Origin: Fistulifera solaris
Lineage: Eukaryota > Bacillariophyta > Bacillariophyceae > Naviculales > Stauroneidaceae
Direction: 5' to 3'
DNA: 64,000 nucleotides
Assembly (NCBI GenBank): GCA_030295235.1
Contig: AP026151.1
Span: forward strand, 124,001-188,000
The translations under genes and the position numbers were made by a program. Within the stretch, counting starts at the first letter, position 1; the number at the start of each line of letters is the position of its first letter. The notes under the pieces were generated by a model. The model searched no databases. It worked only from the letters and a program-made list of their open reading frames with translations, and was not told the origin of the DNA. Positions 10,662-21,152 of the stretch are shown in pieces.

Positions 10662-11883
10662 ATGTCATTGCTGGATCTTCCTACTGTCGTGCTTCACGCA
10701 ATCGCTTTGTACATTCCCGAAGGTGTTTCTTTATGTTACTTCGAGAGCACTTGTCGACAGACTCGGGCTGCTGTTAGAAGCACAACAGCTCCGTGGAATA
10801 TGCTCTATTGCAAACGATGGAGCTATTTGAACGGAGAGCCGCCGTTTGATCAACACGCATACGCGGCACGACATTTTAAGGATCAACGAGCTCGCAAGGT
10901 GTTTCAATATCTACTTGAGCGTTCTCTCGAGCCTTCTGAGTCCGATCCTTACCAGGTATGAAGCAATTATGGATGAGGCGGCCGCTGATGAAACAATATA
11001 TCAATTCTATGACATGTGGAAAGAAGTAATTGACGTATGTTGGGAATTTTACGATCGAGCCGTGTCGGAAAGGGAGCGTGAAATAGCCCGTACTCTATTG
11101 ACTCATCAGCAGTTTGCTTCTCTTTTAACCGAGCTCGCGCATAATGTTTCCGCACGTCATCTAAAATCTTCTCTCGATCGCATAGAAGAATGTGCTATCC
11201 GAGCAAGTTTGATAGCTTCGGAAACTGTTTATCTTAACTTTGATGACTTTGCGAGGAAAGCGATGCGAGAGCCCTTGGATCTTATAGCACAAGCAGTTCG
11301 CACACGTGTAAGCAACACCAAAAATGCTGCTCAGATTGTTGAAGCTATTAGTTAGGTGATTTTCCAAGAACAAGGGTTTTCGGCAACTTTGGTGGAAGAT
11401 TGCCGGGTTGACGATTTTATGATGCACGTTGCGTTGCAACGTAAACAAGCTCATTCTGTGACGCTCGCTCTTGTGTACCTCTGCGTAGCGCGAAGACTGA
11501 ATCTGAAACTCGACATTGTTGCTTTGCCGGGTCTTGTCTTTGTGGGCGTTCCCTCTGCAAAATGCTTTGTCGACGTGGAAAATAATGGACGCGTGCTACA
11601 AAAGAGAGATCTTGTAAGCATGTGCCATGATCGCGGCTCTCCTTTTATGGAGCATTTTGTAACTCCGGTGCCTTCCGAGGAAACTTTGGATCTTGTTTGT
11701 ACCGGAATGATGCAGGGTATTGATAACGCCGATGAGGCGGGTGAGGTGTTCAAAGAAACGACTTTGCTACGCATGCTCATGATTACACATATTAAGATGA
11801 TGGTGCGAGAACCTTACGATTCCGACAAAATCTTTGAAAAATTGTTTGAAGGCTTTGTCTCACAGATGGATATTGACTTTTGA
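10662..11883 (+). pseudogene. F-box/SirB1-type (FBXO21-like) protein, copy 1, disrupted
   Basis: F-box proteins recruit substrates to SCF ubiquitin ligases; FBXO21 couples an F-box to a SirB1/transglutaminase-like domain. Here an F-box start (MSLLDLPTVVLHAIALYIPE) is followed by a helical linker (WKEVIDVCWEFYD...) and the SirB1-like core (ALQRKQAHSVTLALVYLC, LDIVALPGLVFVG, FVDVENNGRVL). Two lesions: a +1 shift near 10958 (one extra G restores YEAIMDEAAAD), and a TAG at 11353-11355 where the neighbour copy has Gln (CAG to TAG). Without them it is 406 aa, close to copy 2. The YccV-like C-terminal domain of animal FBXO21 is absent in both copies. The nonsense codon makes a true pseudogene likely. 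Confidence 0.7.
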
Positions 11884-12069
11884 TAAGATTAATCGTGAAG
11901 TCCCATCACTGACGTAAAGGGGGGGAACGCATCTGTGTTGTTTAAAGTTCACGGTAAAGGTAATTACCATCTCCTACTAGAACGATCAAGCAACAACTTT
12001 GAAGAGACCAAGAACACGAAATAGATCAACTTTTGTTTTGATGGAAAAAAAACGAGATACACCGCCTTC

Positions 12070-13050
12070 AAAATTTCTGGAACACAGAGCTCCCGCTTTC
12101 CAAACACGCCCGCTCCAGAATATCTGGTACGAACAGAGAATTTCTGTAAGAACAAGTACTGTACAGCGGTTCCACAATATCTAAAACATTTGCAGAATTG
12201 AATTGTTGCAAGATGAAATAAATATTTACAAACACGGAAGTCTGCAATAAGAACGAAACCACTTTTCCAGATTTTCTGGAAGTAGCACGGAATTTATTTA
12301 CACGTAAACAGAATATTGGTATGCTTAACAACACAGAGTCCAGAATTTCTGGACCTGTCGCCGAATTTCTGTTTGAACGCGACCACCGATTCCAGAATTT
12401 CTGGAACAGGAACAGAATTTTCCAGATTTTCTGGAACCCCTTATACAGATTTTCGGTATCAATGCAAACACTTTGGTCCAGAATTTCTGGACCTGTCGCC
12501 GAATTTCTGGATTCACGTAACCTTCGATTCCAGAATTTCTGGAATTTGAACAGAGTTTTCCAGATTTTCTGGAACGGTATGAATGCAAACACTGAGGTCC
12601 AGACTTTCTGGACCTGTCGCCGAATTTCTGCTTGAACGCGGCCACCGATTCCAGAATTTCTGGAACAGGAACAGAATTTTCCAGATTTTCTGAAACCCCT
12701 TATACAGATTTTCGGTATCAATGCAAACACTTTGGTCCAGACTTTCTGGACCTGTCGCCGAATTTCTGGATTCACGTAACCTTCGATTCCAGAATTTCTG
12801 GAACAGGAACAGAATTTTCCAGATTTTCTGGAACGGTATGAATGCAAACACTTTGGTCCAGAATTTCTGGACCTGTCGCCGAATTTCTGTATGTACGCAA
12901 CCATCTATTCCAGAATTTCTGGAAACGGAACAGAGTTTTCCAGATTTTCTGTAACGGTATGAATGCAAACACTTTGGTCCAGAATTTGTGGACCTGTCGC
13001 TGAATTTCTGTTAATCGCGACCACCGATTCCAGAATTTCTGGAACTTTCC
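12070..13050. repeat. Tandem array of 121/138-bp units carrying a 17-bp palindrome
   Basis: From 12338 six regular units start with GTCCAGA(A/C)TTTCTGGACC, then TGTCGC(C/T)GAATTTCTG, at 12338, 12476, 12597, 12735, 12856 and 12977 (spacing 138, 121, 138, 121, 121). Each holds one perfect TTCCAGAATTTCTGGAA: 12390, 12528, 12649, 12787, 12908 and 13028. The 138-bp form has ACCCCTTATACAGATTTTCG inserted. The part from 12070 to 12337 is an irregular, decayed lead-in with the same motifs. Open frames across it are artefacts of the repeats. Confidence 0.9.
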
Positions 13051-13075
13051 CTGCTTCTTTGGCACGCGATCGCAG

Positions 13076-13125
13076 GAAACGACGTTAAAATTCTGCCTCG
13101 CCGTAGACTCTACGTAGAAACTTGT
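13076..13125 (+). repeat. TCTACGTAGA-type dispersed repeat, copy 1
   Basis: GACGTTAAAATTCTGCCTC is followed by GTAGACTCTACGTAGAA. The reverse complement of 44362-44421 has the same phrases in the same order. Confidence 0.6.
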
Positions 13126-13263
13126 ACTGATACTTTGTAGGCAGAATTTTTTAAAACGTCCTTTCCAGGATTCGCAACCACATCGCTCTCGAAGATTTGA
13201 TTTTGATGTTCTTCTCTCCTTTTAACCTTGGTATTCTCTTTCTGTATTGCAAAACAAAGCATC

Positions 13264-14500
13264 ATGTCGTTATTGCAAGAACTACCTACGGCGGTGCTGC
13301 ATTGCATCGCGTTATACATTCTCCGACGGCGTCACGCTGTGTCATTTCGAAGGCACGTGCCGCAATGTTCGTGCGGCCGTTCAAAGTACGATGGATCCGT
13401 GGCATGCTTTGTATTGTCAACGATGGAGTTTTCGCGACACGAGCGTGTCATTCTTCGACAAGCAAGCGTACGCCGAACGACACGCAAAAGATCGAGAAGC
13501 GAAACAGTTGTGTCAAAGTATCCTTCAGCGTGCTACTACTGCAGATGCTTCCGAAGATGTGAAAGCATGGGAACAAGCAAACGATAAAGAATTTCGACGA
13601 CTCTTTGCCATGGGAACAGATATTTTCGACGTTTGTTGGACCGTTCATGATCAAATCGAATCTGCAAGCGATCAAGAACGCTCGAGAACTCTGTTGCTGC
13701 ATCTTCAATTTGCGGCGATTATCACTGACCTGGTGAACTCGATTCATCTTCAACGACCCGCATTAGCCGATGAACGATTAGAACAACTAGCGATCCAAGC
13801 AAGTTTGTTGGCTTGTAACGATGCCTATCGCAATTTTGAGCAATTTGCGGAAGAAGCGATACGAGCACCGCTCGAGGCCATGGCCCAGAAGGTTCGCGAA
13901 CGCTTGGCCGGAAGATCCGCAACGACGGCGCAGACTATTGAAACGCTTCATCAAGTATTTTTCTTCGAAGAAGGCTTTACGGGGAACGCGGATGACTACT
14001 ATAACATTGAGAACTCGTTTTTGAATTTCGCGTTGCAGCGAAAACGAGCCATCCCGATGACGCTAGCGATTCTATACAAAGGCGTGGCAAGGAGGCTGAA
14101 TGTCGAAGTGGATATAATCGGCCTTCCAGGACAAATTGTCGTAGGGATTCCAGCATTGGGCTATCATGTCGATGTATTCAACGGCGGGCGTGTTTTGCAG
14201 AGGGAAAATCTCATCGAAATTTGTAACAGTTACGGTCACACTTTTGACGAAGAATTGTTGCATCCGTTATCTCCGGAAAGTACAGTGTCGCGTATTGGTC
14301 ACAACATCATGACTTGTGTTGGGCGTGCTGCAGGCAATGTGACTGCAGCTGCTAGTCCCTCAGCATTGCGTTTAATCATGGCCATTTCGCTAAATATGAC
14401 CTTGCGCGGTCCCCGTCACACCGAAATGGTATTTGGACAATGTCACATGAGTCTAGTGGGTAGGTGGAATCGATTGTACGGAAGGCGTGATGATGAATAG
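13264..14500 (+). pseudogene. F-box/SirB1-type (FBXO21-like) protein, copy 2, one frameshift in the F-box
   Basis: Paralogue of 10662-11883. The F-box starts at the ATG at 13264 (MSLLQELPTAVLHCIALYI) and then shifts frame near 13319 (ATTCTCCGAC, where ATTCCCGAC would give IPDGVTLCHFEGTCR as in copy 1). After that the frame is open to 14500: helical linker (DIFDVCWTVHDQIE), SirB1-like core (ALQRKRAIPMTLAILYKGVARR, VDIIGLPGQIVVGIP, YHVDVFNGGRVLQ). With the shift undone it is 411 aa. Only one lesion, so this may be a functional gene with a sequencing error, or a recent pseudogene. The palindrome array ends 210 bp upstream. Confidence 0.7.
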
Positions 14501-15187
14501 CTTTGATATACGGTCACGGGTTGCGCAACTCTGTGTCTCCTTTTCGCATTGCAGGGATATTATTTTCGTCAGATGAGAATGTTCTCTATGCGTCCACGTC
14601 CTTCTACCGACTAGGTTGAACTCATACCGCACAATGAACTGCTGCTAAAATTGGGACTGTTGTTTACATGATCTTCAAGGCAAATGCATTATGCTTTTTG
14701 AGTTAACCGCTTCACTAGAATGATCCTTTCAATCGGCGGCTGGTTAAGAGACACTGCTTGCTGCTGAAACGGCGAGAAAGATGATCACGACGAATTACTG
14801 CATCATTTGTCTCGTGCTGCTCAAGTAGGCTTCGCGCTTCTGGTTTCGAAGAAAGCAGGCATTGGAGGAGTTGTGAATATCGTAGACTTTCGAGAATTCA
14901 CCTCGAGTGCACGATGACGGACGATCTTGCTGCATTATGATTTCAGGGACGTTATAAAACGGGCAAAGAAAGGTTTTCGTCTCTGCTAACAGAAATCGAA
15001 AAGCGCACTCGCAAATATCATTGACCCTCGTTTGAAACTAGTAAAGCTCGATAAAATTTGAATCCTTATAAACACATGATTCATTCGTCAATTTAAGTCA
15101 ACGAATGCCTCTCCTTTATTATTAATTGCTCATTGCAAGCAAATTGTTGTAGGGAGGCTGTGGAAAGTAAGCGCGGCTTGGGAGGTA
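14501..15187. other. Intergenic, nothing recognised
   Basis: Between convergent genes. No coding, RNA or repeat signal was found. Confidence 0.45.
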
Positions 15188-18100
15188 CTATTGCTCGCCA
15201 AACCCAAGCTCATCGTCCATGTCGAACTCTACGTCGTCATCATCGAACTCTTCGTCGCCATCATCTTCTGGCACTTCATCTTCGTAGTCGTCTGCGTATT
15301 CATCTTCATATTCGGATGAAGCATAGTCATTGTTGTCGGTTTCATCCGTCGGAACAACGACGCTTTTGTCTTCCATGATCTTGAGCATCTGTGTCTCGAA
15401 ATCCAGTAACATCTGATCTCGGTCTTGCGGGTGTATGTCCGTACAAAGATACATCTCTTGACGATAAAAGCTCAGCGTTTTCAATAATTCTTGCTTTTCC
15501 TCAACGGGTCTACCTTCAATGCCATTGTCGGTCAGATCCTGCATAGTAGCACTAATTTTTGAGAAGAGCCCAGGGCCATATTTCGCTTCGTGCTCGTCGG
15601 CCATTTGCGGATATCCCATCTTTCGTAACGCATATGCGTTATCACGGCGACCTTGTTGATACCAGTAGTCCTTTACGTAGTCCCAGTTATGGTACGGGCG
15701 CCACCACAGCTTCGGGTCATCGTTTGTCTCCGTAAAGGGTCCGTCCGCGATTATCTTGTCAGGCAAGCCCATCGGAATGTCCACCATTTTAGCATAGTCG
15801 GGATGGCCAAAGGCACTCAGTAACAGTGTTTCGGATGTCATGGCTCGTTCATTTGGATCTAACGGCAACGCCATGGTTTCTGAAAACCACATGAAATCGA
15901 TCATACGCAAGAGACTCACTTTTTCGGGGTGGTATGCCTCTAAGAAATTCTGCAGTTCACGCAACCGCTTCACAGCCTGTCCGAGTTCATAGCCCGCCAA
16001 TGCTTCTGGCCACGGGTCTTCGTCTGGCATGACAAAGTCTTCATAGACAAACAAATCACCGCGAATCATGTAGTACGCATACATAGCACACATGGCTTTC
16101 TCGAAAGGAACATCCAGGAAATACTTATCATCACCCCAATCGAACCCTAAAGCGTCCAATTGAGCTTTTCGTCCAGGTATATGTTTCACTTCGAGACTCC
16201 CATCTCGAATTCGCCGTACTATACTACCAAGTTGCATGCCACCTAAATGTTCGGGCCACCTATCTATTGTTTTCAGCACTTTAGGAGCAGCAACGGTAGC
16301 GACTCGAGCCCGAGCATTGACTATCTCTTGCTCTTCTTCCACTTGTTGCTCCAGGCGACGAATTTCTGCAGCGATGATGTCTTCACCACTGTTATCGCGA
16401 AACAGGCTGTTTCTGGCACCCCGGTCATCGTCACCAAAACTAGCAATGGCAGCCGCGGCACGCGTATCGAGATCAAACTGATCAAAAGCATCTATTCCAT
16501 CCTCATAATCATCGTCATCGTCGTCGTCCAAATCCAAGAATCCGGTTACTTCTTTGGGTGTGGGTACCACGAAGTACACATCGTCATCCTTTTCGTTCTT
16601 TGTAGGCGCGAAAGTAAGGTTGCCATACATGGCCTTATAAACGGTAAGAGCTTCGACGACATCTTCAAAGACAAAGTCATCACCAAAATCATCATTGAAC
16701 CATGGAATATCTTTGGTCTGTTTTCCTTTTATAACTCTCTTATTGGGAGTCAAGCCTTCGATGACATTGACTTCCAGGGCCCGTTCGGTAGCCTCTTTCA
16801 AACTTTCATCCAATGTGCGTTCTTCGACATATTCTTCTTCGACTGACGAAGATGATGTCGACGACAGCATGTCTGCCCCGGACGCCATCCCTGAAGATGT
16901 TTCCGACATTCGTGCGCCATCGAAATTCCAGCCAGAGGCCGCAGAATCGTCACCCTCTGAGTACAGTCCATCGCCCGCATCAAACGAGCCTTCCAGTAGC
17001 GCTTTGAAACCTGCATCCTCTTCGTCTTCTTCGCCCCACTGCGACGCTCGACGTCGCGTGCCTCTCACTGGAGGAGTCCAAGCGAATCCCAATTCGTCTA
17101 GCATCTTTCGGCGCGACGGATAGTTATTCACAAATGTTCCTTGTGATCGAATAGCATTGACACGTGCCCCTAAACGTAATCCCCATGTTGCTTCCGGCCA
17201 ACGTCTGTCATTTTTAGGCACAGCAAAGGTTGCGGAACCAACAAATCTCCATGAATGGATTTGTAAGTCTGTAGTGCTAAATACACATTTTGAAAGCGGA
17301 CATCATTGGCGGATCCTTGCGCATCGAGCTCATTGACACCATTGTAAATATTGCTGTCGGTCTTTGCAGGTGATTTCAAGTATGGCTGTTTGGGTGCAGC
17401 GGATGATTCGGTCGGTTTCTCCCTGGCTTCCTCGTTGTAATTACCATCATCAACCTTCATATCAGCGGTATCATTCTCCGCATCTTGTTTTCGAAAGCCG
17501 GCTTCCGCAAACGCTCGTTGCGCAGCTGCATTCTGCGGAATGACTGTATCACGCACAACCGGCCAGAATCGCCCCAACGGCATGCCATGCACTTCCTGTG
17601 GCCACGGATCTTGCGCGGGCACGGTGAAAGTATTGGGAATCTCTACAATACCTTCGCTGTTTTTGTTATTCAGTTTTTGATACGTCTGATAAGCCAACTT
17701 GACTTGCTGCCACGAGACCTGTTGCGGTTCCGATTTATTCGATCGAATTTGCCACACAAATCCCAATTGCTCGAGGGCTTTTCTTCGTTCCGGTGTCAAA
17801 TATTTCCCCGTGGCACGAATTTCGGCCACAACTTTTCCCAATTTGAGTTCATGAGCAGCTTCTGGCCACGGTTTAATGTTGGGAACGACAAACCGTTGCG
17901 GTACTTTAAGATCACCGAACGCGGCTTTGTATAAACGAAAGGCTGCGAAAATCGCTTTCCATTCGGCTTCGTCGTTGTCGGCATTATTATTAGTATTACC
18001 GTTCGACTGATTCAAACGTGTTCTCCATGATCGTGCTGATACAGCAGAACTATGCAATATTGAAGGTCTCGGAAGAAATAGTCTTTGTTTCGGAAAGGAA

Positions 18101-18207
18101 TGTTGATGTTGTAACGTCCAAGAAAACAGAGGTACACACAAAAGAAACAAAACAAAGCCAGTCAAGTCGATTCGTATAACACGAATCATTGTGAAAATAT
18201 GACACAA
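15188..18207 (-). CDS. Multi-copy helicase-associated (HA) domain protein with signal peptide; one frameshift
   Basis: HA domains (PF03457-type) recur several times, each recognised by a (P/R)WPEaxxGxxLGxxVxxIR...R..L..LGFxW core: PWPEAAHELKLGKVV and PWPQEVHGMPLGRF in the N-terminal part, RWPEATWGLRLGARV at the junction, then RWPEHLGGMQLGSIV and PWPEALAGYELGQAV. HA domains are thought to bind nucleic acid. The protein starts with a signal peptide (MIRVIRIDLTGFVLFLLCVP; ATG at 18189, or 18207). The frame breaks at 17225-17227, where a run of three T (coding strand) needs a fourth to read VPQPFAVPKNDRRWPEA, exactly matching the other repeats. Restored length is 1000 aa. A D-rich stretch interrupts one repeat and the C-terminus is a long acidic tail. 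Function and compartment are unknown. Confidence 0.8.
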
Positions 18208-19304
18208 TAGAAAAAAGAATAGATCAATGTAGACTAATATGAATAAGCTCCTTTCCTTCCATCTCTTCTCACTTTTGATGGATGGGTGATGATTCGATTG
18301 AGTTTATTGATGGCTCACCACGTTTGTTTCCGTGTCGTTATCGTCGTGTTCTTCTCGGTTGATGTTGATGGAGGTTGTGACTCTTGTGTGACGGACGGAC
18401 CGACGATTGGAAGGCAGGACGGACGCTGGTGAAAAATCGTGCGCGCACTGACCGCGCGCGTTGACACGGGGCGGACAACCGGTACTCAAGACTTAGAGAC
18501 ATGGAACACCTGTGTCGTGTGTACGTGGCGCACAATTCTACAGAATAAGTGAGTGTCGCGCATTCACGAACAAAAATCCATCCAGAACTGCTCCTTTCAA
18601 CCGTTATCCAAGTCATCTTCTCCCCCATTTCCTTTGCAACATAAAGAAGGAACATCACAACAAAGAAACCTTCAACAATCATCTCCTTTCATCGCTTTTG
18701 GTCTTATAATTGACTCTCTCCTTGAATAGAATGAAGAAGGTGGCGTCGAATTCGTCCCTCCGTCATGAAAATTGGCGGCCACCGAGAAGGTACGCCGCCA
18801 TGATACTTCTCGCCACCATGATCGAGCAAATCTTTCTGGTTTGGCATAGAGTCATGATGCAGTTCGAGGAGAGTTTAGTACATCAAATCAAGATGGTTCA
18901 TTTGACATCGGGTGCCTCCACGAGTTACTCTTCTCTTTCCTCCGTCAACAAGTAGACCCAATGGGAAGTATCAACAGCGAATGTTACCCGTCATTTTGAA
19001 CCTTTCGACGTTGTTTTGTGTGTAAAGTATACCCAAATTGAGTTAAATATTGCAAATAGAGTCCACTGTTCTCATAGCTATTTAATTTTTGCAACTAAAC
19101 ACTAACTCGTAAGAGAAGCAGCAGAGGTCTTTTTCATTCCGTCATGAATTAAACGGATCTAATGTGTAACTTTTTCTCGCTAAACTGATGGCCATTTTTC
19201 TTTTGTATAATAAGTCGATATACCTCACGCAAACGTGCTCTTTACTTCATTATTATAAGCATGCAGTTTTCAATAGAATATGCAAATAAATCGATCGGAA
19301 ATTT

Positions 19305-19356
19305 AGGCCAAAGTGTGGTCCGTATTTCATCACGACTGGATTTCAGTCATGAGTTA
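19305..19356 (+). repeat. GACTG-palindrome dispersed repeat
   Basis: TTAGGCCAAAGTGTGG is followed by ACGACTGGATTTCAGTC and ATGAGTTA: box plus core in the family order. Confidence 0.75.
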
Positions 19357-19532
19357 GGAACAACAGTGCGAGCCTACGAGATATCCTTTTTTCATTCGTT
19401 TGTAAGCTTATTATGTTGCTTCGGCATGCTGTCACTGCTATCAGCAGCACTACATACGGCAAAAGGCATTGGTACCTGAATGATGGTGCGTAGCCTTATC
19501 AGCAACAGTTTTCAAGAAACAAACTTGCTAGA

Positions 19533-19803
19533 ACCACAGTCTACGTGATAGTAAATTTTGACATTATTCAACGAAAGACAATTTTGAGCTTTATTCATGA
19601 AACCCGTTATCAACATCAACACTAATGCCTTATATGGTGGCATTCATGCCGAAGGATGATTCATTAATGCTGCTTATGATGTTCTCGTTTTTGAAACATA
19701 TGCGACAATTTCGTTTCGGGACTGACATGACGTAAGTCGTTTTTCCGTAAACCAACAGTTTACGTTATAGTAAATTTTGACAACATTCAACGCAAGACAA
19801 TTC
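19533..19803 (+). repeat. Direct repeat pair, about 50 bp each
   Basis: CAGT(C/T)TACGT(G/T)ATAGTAA is followed by ATTTTGACA and ATTCAACG(A/C)AAGACAATT at 19537-19583 and again at 19756-19802, about 220 bp apart. Spacing is similar to the tandem unit of the GACTG family, but the core palindrome is absent. Confidence 0.6.
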
Positions 19804-20169
19804 AAAGCGACTTACTTGATGTTGCCTGTGTGTGCTAGTCTTTACATCTCTTATTGTTTAATAAAAATCACCTGGCAACTGGCAATAGGACAATAGGAAG
19901 TTTATTTGATAACATATTCATTAACACGCCAATGCATTCGTAGTCTCGGGCCTCGGGCAGGAGGAGTCGTCTCGCCGCCGTCCGTCACCGTGATACGTCA
20001 CGTTTTTTCTCCTTTTTTCGTTATCGATGCGATGCGATCGCGTTGTGATCATACTTTTGGTGATGATTCGATCATTCGATCATTCCTTCATAAACAGACA
20101 AGAATAAGAATACATCATTATTATCATAACAGACTCAATTCGGCTTGCTTTTCCGTGTATTCCGAAATC

Positions 20170-21022
20170 ATGACAACTACATTCAGCAGCGAAGGATTTG
20201 ATTTAGATGCGGCAGCATCGTCCTCGAATGTCATTTACGAAATCGGTGGTGCTGTTTCCTCTGAACCAGAGACGACTCCGGCTGTACCGGAAGCAACGGC
20301 TACAACAGACGAACCTTCTACAGCCGAATCGTTCAAACAACAAGGCAATCAAGCTTTTTTTGAAAGGGGATTACCTGGAAGCGTACGAATGGTATACGCA
20401 AGCGATTGAAGCCACGCCGGGTATGAAAGCGAAAGAATTACTGCAGCAAAAGGAGGAATGGGAAAAAGAACAAAATAGGCTAGCGCGAGAGAGACTGTAC
20501 GAGCGTGATCAGAAAAAGAACGAAGATGACGAAGAGCCTCTTGACAGCAAAACCTCATCCGAGACGACGACTCAATTTACCGCACCACCGCACGAACACG
20601 CCACCGAATTATCTATTTACTACGCCAATCGTGCAGCTGCACTGTATTCGTTGCAGCGATACGAAGAATCTGTTAAAGACTGCAATGTTGCACTCTTGTG
20701 GAATCCAAAATATGTCAAAGCTCTTGTACGACGATCGAAAGGACACGAACAGCTGGAGCATTACGATTTGGCCTTACAAGACGCGAAACTAGCTTTTGAA
20801 TTGGGTGATACTAAAACGAAACAATCGTTACGACCTGCCTTGACACGCTTACAGAAAGCCGAAGATGCGCGACTGGAAAAGCTCAAAACCGAAACCTTGG
20901 GGCAACTCAAAGAGCTGGGAAATTCGATTTTGGGCAACTTCGGCTTGTCATTGGACAACTTTCAGGCCGTCCAAGATCCAAATACGGGATCGTATAGCAT
21001 ATCATTTCAGAACAACAAGTAG
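20170..21022 (+). CDS. TTC1: TTC1-like tetratricopeptide co-chaperone; one frameshift
   Basis: TTC1 family proteins bind Hsp70/Hsp90 through three TPRs. The ATG at 20170 opens MTTTFSSEGFDLDAAASSS, followed by an acidic, low-complexity lead and the first TPR (AESFKQQGNQAFF...). The frame breaks in T7 at 20355-20361; six T would read QAFLKGDYLEAYEWYTQAI. TPR2 (YANRAAALYSLQRYEESVKD) and TPR3 (YVKALVRRSKGHEQLEHYDLA) follow. The C-terminus GNSILGNFGLSLDNF, then QDPNTGSYSISFQ, is the diagnostic TTC1 tail. Restored length is 283 aa, near the roughly 290 aa of the animal protein. It converges with the ataxin-2 gene, 130 bp between stops. Confidence 0.88.
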
Positions 21023-21152
21023 CAGCAGTAGTCTAATAGAATCACGATAGCGATAGGAGTAAGAAAAAGTAGCATAATCCGTGTTTAGCGTTAGAATCTT
21101 TGAATCTACAAAATTCCTTGCAAAAAAAAACACTGTAGCTGCTCTATGTGGT

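Larger units (their letters stand above)
18208..20169. other. Intergenic, about 2 kb, repeats only
   Basis: Short open frames at 18512-18955 and 19261-19479 show no protein character. Contains a GACTG-family copy (19305) and a direct repeat pair (19533/19752). The stretch after 19900 is probably the TTC1 promoter and 5' UTR. Confidence 0.45.

Noticed and set aside
8699-13050. CRISPR-like array
   Set aside because: The repeats are palindromes in 121/138-bp near-identical units; there are no unique spacers of constant short length, no cas genes, and the genome is eukaryotic.
12068-13065. Long overlapping open frames on both strands across the palindrome array
   Set aside because: They follow the repeat period, overlap in several frames and encode repetitive low-complexity peptides; a by-product of the tandem units.
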